A stretch of DNA of 64,000 bases, taken from UBA4733 sp036734945. GTDB lineage: Bacteria; Chloroflexota; UBA4733. Of the stretch, positions 27,014 through 35,792 are shown in pieces. The stretch is taken from NCBI GenBank assembly GCA_036734945.1, contig DAIMXP010000030.1, positions 1-64,000 of the forward strand, written 5' to 3'. A model generated the notes under the pieces. It searched no databases, had not been told where the DNA came from, and worked only from the letters and a program-made list of their open reading frames with translations. The position numbers and the translations under genes were made by a program. How positions within the stretch are numbered: the stretch's first letter is position 1; every line of letters starts with the position of its first letter.

Positions 27014-27679
27014 ATGATCGGGCAGGTACAGGCTCCCGTAGACTTCCGTGACGCTCAGACAGATGTTCGACAGCAGGGCGATCGTCCGACCTGTGTCGCG
27101 TTCGCCGTAACCGGCGCCCATGAGTGGATGGCGGGGGACAAACCCGACCTCTCTGAGGAGTTCGCGTTGTGGTGCGCAAAGGCACGGGATGGCTTGACAG
27201 GCGAGGCAACCACGGTGGTAGCCGCACTGGCAGGCATCGCCGCCGAAGGGCAGGCTCTTTCGGAATGCTGGCCTTATGGAGTGCCGAGGTATACCGAAGG
27301 GCCTCCTCTTGACGCACTGGATCGCAGTAAGCGACGACACCCAGGCCGCTGGCGTCCGCTAGCTAACGCCCGCATCGCAACGATTGGGCAGGCGCTCGCC
27401 ATGGGCGATGCGGTCATGCTCACGGTGGACTTTGTTCCCGCGGCTTGGTTCACAGCGATAAATGGCTGGATCGAGGCAGCGCCGCAAGCGGCTGTCGTCG
27501 GAGGGCATGCCGTCCTCGCCGTAGGCGTCGTATCCGCCCGAGGGACACACTCCCCCTCAGTCATCGTCAAGAACTCGTGGGGCCCTCGTTGGGGCGACCA
27601 GGGATACGGCTACCTCAGTGAGGGATACCTCATAGACTATGGGCGGCAAGCCCATGCACTCGCCGGGAGAGCGCCATGA
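27014..27679 (+). CDS. Cytosolic papain-like (C1) cysteine protease
   Basis: 221 residues. Oxyanion Gln21 and nucleophile Cys27 in QQGDRPTCVAFAVTGAHEW (Gln-Cys spacing of 6, as in papain), general-base His165 in VVGGHAVLAVGVV, and Asn187 in VIVKNSWGPRWGDQGYGYLS. The whole catalytic set of a C1A fold is present, with no signal peptide and no propeptide, so the enzyme would be made active in the cytosol unless inhibited. The chagasin-like domain encoded 3 bp upstream is the natural inhibitor. Last intact gene of the operon; its stop overlaps a further ATG. Confidence 0.85.
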   Translation: MIGQVQAPVDFRDAQTDVRQQGDRPTCVAFAVTGAHEWMAGDKPDLSEEFALWCAKARDGLTGEATTVVAALAGIAAEGQALSECWPYGVPRYTEGPPLDALDRSKRRHPGRWRPLANARIATIGQALAMGDAVMLTVDFVPAAWFTAINGWIEAAPQAAVVGGHAVLAVGVVSARGTHSPSVIVKNSWGPRWGDQGYGYLSEGYLIDYGRQAHALAGRAP

Positions 27680-27723
27680 TCACGCATCCCGTGGGCGTCA
27701 ACGACCAAACGGGTGATCCATAG
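27676..27723 (+). CDS. 15-codon open frame overlapping the protease stop
   Basis: ATG 27676 overlaps the protease stop (ATGA, the coupling used by the first two operon genes) and encodes MITHPVGVNDQTGDP before TAG 27721. It may be the start of a fifth operon gene cut off where hsdR begins, or chance. No domain is recognisable. Confidence 0.25.
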   Translation: MITHPVGVNDQTGDP

Positions 27724-27775
27724 ACTTTTTCGGTGATGCATAGCCATGTCCGTTCCCGCACGTTACCATCTCCCC

Positions 27776-30700
27776 ATGCCTGCTGACTACTCCGAAGACT
27801 CCCTAATCGAGCAGCCCGCCATTGCCCTGTTCGCCCAACTTGGCTGGCAGACTGCCAACTGCTTCCACGAGCGCTTCGGCGCGAACGGCACGCTGGGGCG
27901 GGAGACGGCGCACGATGTTGTCCTGCGGCCTCGGTTGCGCTGGGCTTTGCAGGTACTCAATCCGGGTGTGGCCGAACGGGTGATCGAACTGGCTGTCGAG
28001 ACGCTGGCGCAGGAGTGGAGCGCGCTCAGTCCGGCGCAGGCGAACCGGGAGGTCTACGGGCTGCTCAAGGACGGTGTGCCGGTCAGCTATCGCGACGACA
28101 ACGGGGAGGAGGCGCTGCAGACGGTGCGCGTGATCGACTGGCAGCAGCCGGAACGCAACGACTTCTTCCTGGCGTCGCAGTTCTGGGTGGCGGGCGACAT
28201 GTACCGGCGGCGGGCCGATCTGGTCGGCTTTGTCAACGGCCTGCCGCTGGTGCTCGTCGAGTTGAAGGCCGTCCACCGGCGGCTGGAAGACGCCTATACC
28301 GACAGCTTGCGTGACTACAAGGCGATCATCCCGCAGCTCTTCCCCTACAACGCCTTCATCATCCTCAGCAACGGCGCCGAGAGCCGCGTCGGCACGCTGA
28401 CGGCAGCCTGGGAGCACTTCGCGGAGTGGAAGCGGGTCAGCGGCGAGGACGAAGCGGCCGCCGTGTCGCTGGAGACGATCATTCGGGGGACCTGCGACAA
28501 GGCGCGCTTGCTGGACCTTGTCGAGAACTTCACGCTCTTCCGCGAGGGCCAGGGGGCGCTGGTCAAGCTGCTGGCGAAGAACCATCAGTACCTCGGCGTC
28601 AACAATGCAGTCCGGGCGCTGGAGACGTTGCCGGAGCAGCAGGGACGGCTCGGCGTCTTCTGGCACACCCAGGGCAGCGGCAAGAGCCTTTCGATGGTCT
28701 TCTTCGTCCAGAAGACGCTGCGCCGCCTGCCGGGGGCCTGGACCTTCCTGATCGTCACGGACCGCCTGGAACTGGACGACCAGATCTATAAAACCTTCGC
28801 CGAGGTCGGCGCGGTGACGGAGCGGCAGGTGCAGGCTACGAGCGGCGCGCACCTGCAACAACTGTTGCGCGAATCGCACCGCACGGTCTTCACGCTGATC
28901 CAGAAGTTCCACGCGCCGCCCGGCGTGGCGTACCCGCCGCTGTCTGATCGCTCCGACATCATCGTCATCACCGACGAGGCGCACCGCAGCCAGTACGAGA
29001 CGCTGGCGCTGAACATGCGCAACGCCCTGCCCAATGCCGCCTTCATCGCCTTCACCGGCACGCCGCTGCTGGCCAATGAAGAGCCGACGCGCCGCGTCTT
29101 CGGCGACTACGTCAGCGTCTACAACTTTGCCCAGTCGGTGGCCGACGGCGCCACGGTCCCCCTCTACTACGAGAACCACGTCCCGGAGCTCCAGCTCACC
29201 CGCAACGACCTCAATGCCGAACTGGAAGCGCTGATCGAGGAGGAAGGGCTGGACGACAGCCAGCAGCGCCGCCTGGAGCGGGAGTTCGGGCGCGAATACC
29301 ACCTCATCACCCGCGACAGCCGCCTGGAGCGCATCGCCGCCGATCTGGTGGAGCACTTCAGCCGGCGCGGCCAGTTTGGCAAGGGGCTGGCAGTGTCGAT
29401 CGACAAGGCCACCGCCGTGCGGATGTACGACAAGGTGCGCCGCCTCTGGGGCGAGAAGCTGGCCACGCTGCGCGCGGCCGCGGCGCGGGCGGTTTCCCCG
29501 GCGGAGGCGCTGCAGGCGACGATCCAGTTTATGGAGACGACCGACATGGCCGTCGTGGTGTCCGAGGCACAGAACGAGGTGGAGGACTTTCGAGCGGAAG
29601 GTCTGGATATCGCGCCACACCGCCGCCGGATGCTCACGGAAGACCTGGCAGCGAAGTTCAAGGACCCGGCCAACCCGCTACGCCTGGTCTTCGTCTGCGC
29701 CATGTGGATCACCGGCTTCGACGTGCCCAGCCTTGCCACGGTCTATCTCGACAAGCCTATGCGCAATCACACGCTCATGCAGACGATCGCCCGCGCCAAC
29801 CGCGTCTTTGAAGGCAAGACGAACGGCCTGATCGTCGACTACGTCGGCATCTTCCGCGACCTGCAATCGGCCCTGGCCATCTACGGCTCGCACGACGGCG
29901 CCGCCGAGCCGGGCGACCTGCCGGTGCAAGCCAAGGAGCAGGCGGTGGCCGCGCTCCGAGCGACGCTGGACGAGTTGGATGGCTTCTGCCGCCAGCGCGG
30001 CGTCGATATCGCCGCCATCATCGCCGCCGCCGGCTTTTCCCGGCTGAAGCTCCTGGAAGACGCCTTCGACGCGCTGGTGACCAATGACCAGACTCAGAAC
30101 GCCTACCTGGCGCTGGCGGCGGAGGCGGCACGGGGCTACCGGGCGATCCTGCCCGACCCGGCCGCCAACGCCTTTGCGCCGGCGCTCGCCTGTCATGCCG
30201 TCCTCGCCGCCCGCGTCCTCTCCGTGACGCCGCGGCCGGACATCAGCCGGGTCATGGCCGGCATCGCCCAGTTGCTCGATGCCTACATTACGCCGGAGGA
30301 ACGCCGCATTGCCGAGTCGCCCGGCGTCTACAGCGTCGCCACGTCCACCGACCTCAGCGCCATCGATTTCGGGCGGCTGCGTGCGCAATTTGCGGAGCAC
30401 CGTCACGTGGCCGCCGCCCGCCTGCGCGCCGCCATCGCTGACCAGTTGCAGACGATGCTGCAGCGCAACCGCAGCCGCCTGAACTACCAGGAACGCTTCC
30501 AGCGCCTGATCGACGCCTACAACGCCGGTACGCTGAGCATTGATCGCTTCTTCACCGAGCTGGTGCTGCTCTCCCGCGAACTGGAGACCGAAGCGGCTCG
30601 CGCCGCCCACGAAGGGCTGTCGGAAGAGGAACTGGCCGTGGTCGACCTACTCCGCCTACCTGACCTGCCACTGGCCGATGGCGACGATGCCGCGCTCAAG

Positions 30701-30934
30701 CAGGCGGCAGGTGATCTGCTCACCCGACTCAAAGCGGAGACGCTGACGCTCGACTGGCGCCAACGCCAGCAAACACGGGCGCAAACGCTGACCGTCATCC
30801 GGAACGTGCTCGACCGCGCCTTGCCGCCCAGCTACACGCCGGAGCGCTACGAGCAAGTGTGTGCCGCCATCTACGAGCACGTCTACGACGCCTATGGTGG
30901 TCCGGGTCGCAGCGTTTATGGCGAAGTGGCGTAG
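27776..30934 (+). CDS. hsdR: Type I restriction enzyme HsdR subunit
   Basis: 1052 residues from ATG 27776 (ATG 27746 is an in-frame alternative; neither has a good ribosome binding site). Starts YSEDSLIEQPAIALFAQLGW as in HsdR. Nuclease core RRADLVGFVNGLPLVLVELK (D...E-x-K), Walker A TQGSGKSLSMVFF, DEAH box IVITDEAHRSQY, FTGTPLL, and the helicase motif IARANRVFEGKTNGLIVDYVG. Full length and apparently intact. With hsdM truncated and hsdS absent it cannot act as a normal type I enzyme unless partners are encoded elsewhere. Confidence 0.93.
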   Translation: MPADYSEDSLIEQPAIALFAQLGWQTANCFHERFGANGTLGRETAHDVVLRPRLRWALQVLNPGVAERVIELAVETLAQEWSALSPAQANREVYGLLKDGVPVSYRDDNGEEALQTVRVIDWQQPERNDFFLASQFWVAGDMYRRRADLVGFVNGLPLVLVELKAVHRRLEDAYTDSLRDYKAIIPQLFPYNAFIILSNGAESRVGTLTAAWEHFAEWKRVSGEDEAAAVSLETIIRGTCDKARLLDLVENFTLFREGQGALVKLLAKNHQYLGVNNAVRALETLPEQQGRLGVFWHTQGSGKSLSMVFFVQKTLRRLPGAWTFLIVTDRLELDDQIYKTFAEVGAVTERQVQATSGAHLQQLLRESHRTVFTLIQKFHAPPGVAYPPLSDRSDIIVITDEAHRSQYETLALNMRNALPNAAFIAFTGTPLLANEEPTRRVFGDYVSVYNFAQSVADGATVPLYYENHVPELQLTRNDLNAELEALIEEEGLDDSQQRRLEREFGREYHLITRDSRLERIAADLVEHFSRRGQFGKGLAVSIDKATAVRMYDKVRRLWGEKLATLRAAAARAVSPAEALQATIQFMETTDMAVVVSEAQNEVEDFRAEGLDIAPHRRRMLTEDLAAKFKDPANPLRLVFVCAMWITGFDVPSLATVYLDKPMRNHTLMQTIARANRVFEGKTNGLIVDYVGIFRDLQSALAIYGSHDGAAEPGDLPVQAKEQAVAALRATLDELDGFCRQRGVDIAAIIAAAGFSRLKLLEDAFDALVTNDQTQNAYLALAAEAARGYRAILPDPAANAFAPALACHAVLAARVLSVTPRPDISRVMAGIAQLLDAYITPEERRIAESPGVYSVATSTDLSAIDFGRLRAQFAEHRHVAAARLRAAIADQLQTMLQRNRSRLNYQERFQRLIDAYNAGTLSIDRFFTELVLLSRELETEAARAAHEGLSEEELAVVDLLRLPDLPLADGDDAALKQAAGDLLTRLKAETLTLDWRQRQQTRAQTLTVIRNVLDRALPPSYTPERYEQVCAAIYEHVYDAYGGPGRSVYGEVA

Positions 30935-30950
30935 GCAAACTCTGGTCGTG

Positions 30951-31430
30951 GAGGCAAGCCCCCTCCGGCTCGCACCGCTCGCCAGGTTCCCCCACTGCCG
31001 TGGAGGAACCGATCCTGCACGGCAAGGGACGGTCGCCTCCGGAACGGTACGGTTGGATCGAAGCGTCGTCGAGACGGAGTGCAGCGGCAACGGCACGGAC
31101 GCGTCGACAGTCCGCGCCGACGACCGACGCGCCGACGCCGGCCGGCGACCGAAGGGAGACCCTGCGGCCGTAGCGCAGCGCGGCCGTTGCCGTGCGTCCA
31201 GCCCGCGGTGCCGGCGCGCCAGGAGTTCCGGGCGGGGTGGCAACACTGGGCTGCTCACGCGGCATCCCAAAGTCCAGCGGCCCGGCTTAGGCCGCAAGTC
31301 GAGAGCCAACGCGGCGATTGCAGACGCACCCAGGCCAGGGGTCCGCGACCGTCCCCTGCCGTGCAGGATCGGTTCCTCCACGGCAGTGGGGGAACCTGGC
31401 GAGCGGTGCGAGCCGGAGGGGGCCTGCCTC
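30951..31430. repeat. 480-bp element with 86-bp inverted terminal repeats
   Basis: Bases 30951-31036 and 31345-31430 are reverse complements over 86 nt with two mismatches; the inward end reads GCACGGCAnGGGACGGTCGC. The 308 bp between them has no convincing gene on either strand. No transposase and no obvious target duplication. Lies in the 515-bp gap between convergent hsdR and accA and looks like a non-autonomous mobile element or a double IS-end relic. Confidence 0.85.
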
Positions 31431-31449
31431 CGCGCTCGCCCTGCCCACC

Positions 31450-32418
31450 CTACACCGCTCCCGTCTCAAACCGCCCGAAGGCGCGGTACCGGTCGTATCG
31501 GCATTCCGCCCAGTCGGCGCCGGGTATGGCGAGGCGGGCGACCTCTTCCAGGAGCGCACTCTGCAGGGAGGCGGTCGCCGCGGCGGGGTCGCGTTGGGCG
31601 CCGCCGAGGGGCTCGGGTACTACGCGGTCGATGAGGCCGAGTTGGAATAACTGCCGGGCGGTGATTTGCATCTGGGTCGCCGCTTCCGGCGCCAATGCCA
31701 CGTCGCGCCAGAGCACCATGGCGCAGGCTTCCGGCGCGATAGTGGCGTAGGTTGCATGCTCCAGCATCAGTACGCGGTTGCCCATGGCGATGGCGATCGC
31801 CCCGCCGCTGTTGCCCTCGCCGAGGATCACCGTCAGGATGGGCACGCGTAGTTCGGCCATGGTGCGCAGCACCTCGGCGATGGCCCACGACTGGCCGCGC
31901 TCTTCGTCGCCTTTGACGGAGCTGGCGCCGCTGGTATCCACGAAGGTGAGGATCGGCAGGCCGAACTTGGCGGCCTGCCGCATTAGTCGCTCCGCTTTGC
32001 GGTAGCCTTCCGGGTGCGGCATGCCGAAGTTGCGGGCGATGTTCTCCTTGGTGGAGCGGCCTTTCTGCTCGCCGACCAGCATCACCGACCGTCCGGCAAA
32101 AGTGGCGGGGCCGGCGACGATGGCGCCGTCGTCGCCAAAGCGGCGGTCGCCGTGTAGTTCCACGAAGTCGCTAAACAGGGTGCGGGCGTAGTCCAGGAAA
32201 CGCGGCCGCTGCGGATGCCGGCTGATCTGCACCTCGTGCCACGGGCTTAACTGGCTGTAGAGTTCGCTGACTGTCTGGTCGTATTGCGCCTCCAGCCGGG
32301 CGATCTGGGCGGCGGCGTCCGGCACCTTGCTGGGGTTGGCCTTCTGCAGCCGTTCAAGGTTGGAACGGATTTCGGCTAACGGCTTTTCGAAATCCAGCTC
32401 GTTCACTGTGCGATTCAT
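31450..32418 (-). CDS. accA: Acetyl-CoA carboxylase carboxyltransferase subunit alpha
   Basis: 322 residues. ELDFEKPLAEIRSNLERLQ entry, ARTLFSDFVELHGDRRFGDD, GMPHPEGYRKAERLM, and the oxyanion region LGEGNSGGAIAIAMGNRV followed by YATIAPEACAMVLWRD, all typical of AccA. With AccD it transfers carboxyl from biotin to acetyl-CoA for fatty-acid synthesis. Five bp after accD. Confidence 0.96.
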   Translation of the reverse strand: MNRTVNELDFEKPLAEIRSNLERLQKANPSKVPDAAAQIARLEAQYDQTVSELYSQLSPWHEVQISRHPQRPRFLDYARTLFSDFVELHGDRRFGDDGAIVAGPATFAGRSVMLVGEQKGRSTKENIARNFGMPHPEGYRKAERLMRQAAKFGLPILTFVDTSGASSVKGDEERGQSWAIAEVLRTMAELRVPILTVILGEGNSGGAIAIAMGNRVLMLEHATYATIAPEACAMVLWRDVALAPEAATQMQITARQLFQLGLIDRVVPEPLGGAQRDPAAATASLQSALLEEVARLAIPGADWAECRYDRYRAFGRFETGAV

Positions 32419-32423
32419 GCTGC

Positions 32424-33338
32424 TCAGGCCCCCCCGGCCATGGCCAGGCCGGCGAGTGCGACCGGTTGGGGTTGGGCTCCGGCTAGTCTCACGCAGTAAT
32501 GGCGAAGGATGGTGGCCAGCGTCTGGTGGAGTTCACCGCGCGGCACAATGGCGTCGAGCATGCCGTGCTCCAGCATGAACTCGGCCCGCTGGGTATCTTC
32601 CGGCAGCTTCACCTTGACGGCCTGCAACACGCGCGGTCCGCTGAAGCCGATACGCGCGCCCGGTTCGGCCAGGATGACGTCACCCAGGCTGGCCCAACTT
32701 GCCGTGGTGCCGCCGTAGGTCTGGTCGGCGATTACGGAGATGTAGGGGATACCAGTGCGGTCCAGGCGGGCCAGCGCTGCCCCGGCCTTGGCCATCTGCA
32801 TGAGCGCTGTCGTCCCCTCGTGCAGGCGCATGCCGCCGGATTGCGAGATGATGATCAGCCCTCGCCCCTCGGCGCCGGCACGCTCGGCCGCGCGGGCGAT
32901 CTTTTCGCCGGCGACAGCGCCGACAGTGCCACCGAGGAACTCCATGACCATCACCGCCAGGATCACCGGCAGACCGTCGAGCGTTGCTCGTCCGCTAATC
33001 ACCGCTTCCGGCACGCCGGCGGAGGCCTCTGCTTCCGGCAGGCGTTGGGCATACCGTTTGCCACGAATCGTGAAATCGAGGGTGTCGAGCGGGCGCAGAT
33101 CGTGGTCCGTCTCCTGCCAGGAGCCGGCATCGACCAGCAACTCGACGCGCCGTCCGACGGTCAGGTTGTGATGATAGGTGCAACGCGGGCAGACCCGCCA
33201 GTTGGCGTCGAGGTCCTTGACGTAAATCAGTTCGCGGCAGCCGTGGCACTTCTCCCACATGCCGTCGGGCAGGTTCTCACCTTCGTGCTTGTCGAGCGTC
33301 TTGTAGCGTTCGCCCCGTCCGCGGCGAATGAACTCCAT
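32424..33338 (-). CDS. accD: Acetyl-CoA carboxylase carboxyltransferase subunit beta
   Basis: 304 residues. N-terminal four-cysteine zinc ribbon CHGCRELIYVKDLDANWRVC followed by PRC, then the crotonase-like domain (VMEFLGGTVGAVAGEKIARA, SQSGGMRLHEGTTALMQMAK, DQTYGGTTASWASLGDV). Partner of AccA, directly upstream of it. Confidence 0.96.
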   Translation of the reverse strand: MEFIRRGRGERYKTLDKHEGENLPDGMWEKCHGCRELIYVKDLDANWRVCPRCTYHHNLTVGRRVELLVDAGSWQETDHDLRPLDTLDFTIRGKRYAQRLPEAEASAGVPEAVISGRATLDGLPVILAVMVMEFLGGTVGAVAGEKIARAAERAGAEGRGLIIISQSGGMRLHEGTTALMQMAKAGAALARLDRTGIPYISVIADQTYGGTTASWASLGDVILAEPGARIGFSGPRVLQAVKVKLPEDTQRAEFMLEHGMLDAIVPRGELHQTLATILRHYCVRLAGAQPQPVALAGLAMAGGA

Positions 33339-33348
33339 CCGCTGCCCC

Positions 33349-33900
33349 CTATTCCGTTCGCTGCCTGGCCACCGGCGCCAGCAGCACCGGGAAGCCGTCG
33401 AAGCAGTATTGCGCGCCAGACACTACGGTAAGCGCCACGGCGAGCCACATCAGCCCGGTGGCGACGTTGGCATAAGGCTGCACTCCTGCGATGATACCGG
33501 CCAGCGCGATCAGTGTCACCACCGTCTTCAGTTTGCCACCGGCGCGCGCCGGGATGACGAGTCCGCGCGCCGCCGCGTAGCTGCGTAAGCCGGTGACGAT
33601 GAATTCCCGGAAGATGATGATGATGGCGATCCAGACGAAGTAGCGCGGTTGCAGGCTGACCAGCGCCACGAGCAGGGCCGAGACGAGCACCTTGTCGGCG
33701 GTCAGGTCGAGAAAGACGCCCAGGTCGGAGTTCAGGCCCTGCTGGCGGGCCAGGTAGCCGTCGAGAAAGTCGGTGATGGCCGCCACGACGAAGATGGCGG
33801 CGGCAATCAAGTGGTCGTTGGCGCTGGGGCGGAACATGAAGAACAGGATGAACGGCAGCAGCAGCGCGCGCGACACACTGAGGGCATTGGGCAGATTCAC
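33349..33900 (-). CDS. pgsA: CDP-diacylglycerol-glycerol-3-phosphate 3-phosphatidyltransferase
   Basis: 183 residues, several membrane helices. The CDP-alcohol phosphotransferase motif D-x2-D-G-x2-A-R-x8-G-x3-D-x3-D is complete in DFLDGYLARQQGLNSDLGVF-LDLTADK. First committed step to phosphatidylglycerol. Overlaps the end of rimO by 4 bp. Confidence 0.92.
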   Translation of the reverse strand: MNLPNALSVSRALLLPFILFFMFRPSANDHLIAAAIFVVAAITDFLDGYLARQQGLNSDLGVFLDLTADKVLVSALLVALVSLQPRYFVWIAIIIIFREFIVTGLRSYAAARGLVIPARAGGKLKTVVTLIALAGIIAGVQPYANVATGLMWLAVALTVVSGAQYCFDGFPVLLAPVARQRTE

Positions 33901-35270
33901 ACTGCGTCGCCGACAAGGTCGTGCGTGGTACTTTCACTGACCCTGACCTTGATCATGCTGCCGACCCGGTGCCGCCCGCGCACCAGCACGGCGCCGTCCA
34001 CTTCTGGGGCGTCGCGGTAGGAGCGGCCGACGCTCATCAGGCCGCTCGCGCCGTGGTGGCGTTTGGCTGTGGCCACGTCCTGGGTACCCTCGATCAGCAC
34101 GTCCAATGTCTTGCCGACCAGGGTGGCCTGCAACTGCGCCGAAATGGCCTCCTGCGCCTGCATGAGCCGCTGGCGACGGCGTTGGCGCGTGCGCTCCGGC
34201 ACCTGCTGCTCCATCTCGGCGCCTGGCGTGCCGTCCTCCGGCGAGTAGGTGAAGACGCCGGCGCGGTCGAAGCGCATGCGTTGCAACCAGTCCAGCAGAA
34301 AGTCGAACTCGGCGCTGCTCTCACCGGGGAAGCCGACCATGAAGGTGGTGCGCACGGCGGCGCCGGGGATACACTCGCGGAAGCGGGCGATCAACTCCTC
34401 CGAGCGCTCGATCAGGTGGCCGCGCCGCATGCGCTTGAGCACCGCCGGGTGGGCATGCTGCATGGGGATGTCGATGTAGGGGCAGAAGGTCGGTACCTGG
34501 GCGATGCGGTCGATCATCTTCGCCGTCAGGCGATCGGGATGGATGTACATGACCCGCACCCAGGGGATCTCCGGTACCTCAGCAGCCAGGGTCTCCAGGA
34601 GCAGCGGCAGCGACGTGTCGTCGCGGCGATCCAGCCCATAGGCGGTGGAGTCCTGCGACACGAGGATGATTTCTTTGACGCCGTTGTCGGCCAGTTGGCG
34701 GGCCTCCTCCACGATCCGCTCCGGCGGCTTGCTGCGGTAGAGACCCTTCATGATCGGGATGGCGCAGAAGGTGCAGCCGTAGTTGCAGCCTTCCGAGATC
34801 TTGATGTAGGCGCTGGGGGCATGCACGCGCCGCGCCGTCGCCGGCCATTGATTGAGGACGGGCAGGCTGGCCGGGAAGCGCAGCAGCGAGCCCAGTTCGT
34901 TCGCGTCTTGCCGGCGCACTGGTGTGGCGCTGACACCGGCCAGCAGCTCGGGGAGGGTGCGCCAGGCGTCGATGCCGACGATGGTGTCCACTTCCGGCAG
35001 ATCCCGCGCCACCTCTTCCGAGTAGCGCTGCGAGAGGCAGCCGGCGGCGATCAACTGCTGGCCGGGCCGCTTCTGCTGGCCCAGCTCCAGCAGTCGGTCG
35101 ATCGACTCTTGCTTGGCGACGTCGATGAAGCCGCAGGTGTTCACGATCATGACGTCGGCGTCGGCGGCGCGATCCACCGGCACATGGCCGACGCCGCGCA
35201 GGGCCTGGTCCAGCGCTTCGGAATCGACAGTGTTCTTTGGGCAGCCGCGAGTATCGATATAAAAGTACAC
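33897..35270 (-). CDS. rimO: Ribosomal protein S12 methylthiotransferase RimO
   Basis: 457 residues. Radical-SAM methylthiotransferase: N-terminal cluster domain with TRGCPKNTVDSE, IVNTCGF and AAGCLSQRY; radical-SAM cysteines in SEGCNYGCTFCAIPIMKG; C-terminal TRAM domain. The CPKN-VDSE start and TRRVH...AYIKISEGC spacing favour RimO over MiaB. GTG start at 35270, 15 bp after yajQ. Confidence 0.94.
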   Translation of the reverse strand: MYFYIDTRGCPKNTVDSEALDQALRGVGHVPVDRAADADVMIVNTCGFIDVAKQESIDRLLELGQQKRPGQQLIAAGCLSQRYSEEVARDLPEVDTIVGIDAWRTLPELLAGVSATPVRRQDANELGSLLRFPASLPVLNQWPATARRVHAPSAYIKISEGCNYGCTFCAIPIMKGLYRSKPPERIVEEARQLADNGVKEIILVSQDSTAYGLDRRDDTSLPLLLETLAAEVPEIPWVRVMYIHPDRLTAKMIDRIAQVPTFCPYIDIPMQHAHPAVLKRMRRGHLIERSEELIARFRECIPGAAVRTTFMVGFPGESSAEFDFLLDWLQRMRFDRAGVFTYSPEDGTPGAEMEQQVPERTRQRRRQRLMQAQEAISAQLQATLVGKTLDVLIEGTQDVATAKRHHGASGLMSVGRSYRDAPEVDGAVLVRGRHRVGSMIKVRVSESTTHDLVGDAV

Positions 35271-35285
35271 GCACTCGACTTTCAG

Positions 35286-35783
35286 TTAGCGATAGTTGAT
35301 GAACTGTAGCGCGACATCGTAGCTCGGTTCCTGCGCGCGCAGTCCCTGGATCACCGTCTGCAACTCATCCTTGCTCTTGGCGCTGACGCGCACTGCATCG
35401 CCTTGAATCGCCGGTTTGGCCTTCGGGTGCTTGTCGCGGATGTACTTGCTGATCTGGCGCGCCAGGTCGGAGGAGATGCCCTGTACCAGTTTGACGTGCT
35501 GGCGCACTTTGGCCCCGGCAGCATCTTCCGGTTTTTCCCACTGCATGATCTTCAGCGGCAACTGGCGGCGGACCAACTTGCTCTGGATGACGTCCTTGAT
35601 CGCCGCCAACCTGGACTCGTTGTCGGCAAGAATGACGATCTGCTCCGCTTCCAGGGTGATCTCAAATGGGCTGTTCTTGAAGTCAAAGCGCGTGCCCAGT
35701 TCGCGCCGCGTCTGATCCAGGGCATTGACCAGTTCCTGCCGGTCGAACTGCGACACGACATCAAAAGAATAGTCAGCCGGCAT
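35286..35783 (-). CDS. yajQ: YajQ family nucleotide-binding protein
   Basis: 165 residues, full length for the family: SFDVVSQFDRQELVNALDQT, RFDFKNSPFEI, and KYIRDKHPKAKPAIQGDAVR with a SAKSKDELQTVI end. Two ferredoxin-like folds; members bind nucleotides (c-di-GMP in Xanthomonas). AGAAGG precedes ATG 35783. Confidence 0.94.
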   Translation of the reverse strand: MPADYSFDVVSQFDRQELVNALDQTRRELGTRFDFKNSPFEITLEAEQIVILADNESRLAAIKDVIQSKLVRRQLPLKIMQWEKPEDAAGAKVRQHVKLVQGISSDLARQISKYIRDKHPKAKPAIQGDAVRVSAKSKDELQTVIQGLRAQEPSYDVALQFINYR

Positions 35784-35792
35784 GGGTACCTT

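Noticed and set aside
27803..29620. 605-codon open frame antisense to hsdR
   Set aside because: It mirrors hsdR codon structure in a GC-rich gene, has no recognisable domain and no ribosome binding site. The same applies to long antisense frames opposite atpA, rimO, ftsZ and ftsA.
31037..31344. Small open frames inside the 480-bp element
   Set aside because: Frames on both strands are short and Arg/Pro/Ala-rich, with starts inside the terminal repeats; no protein-like pattern.
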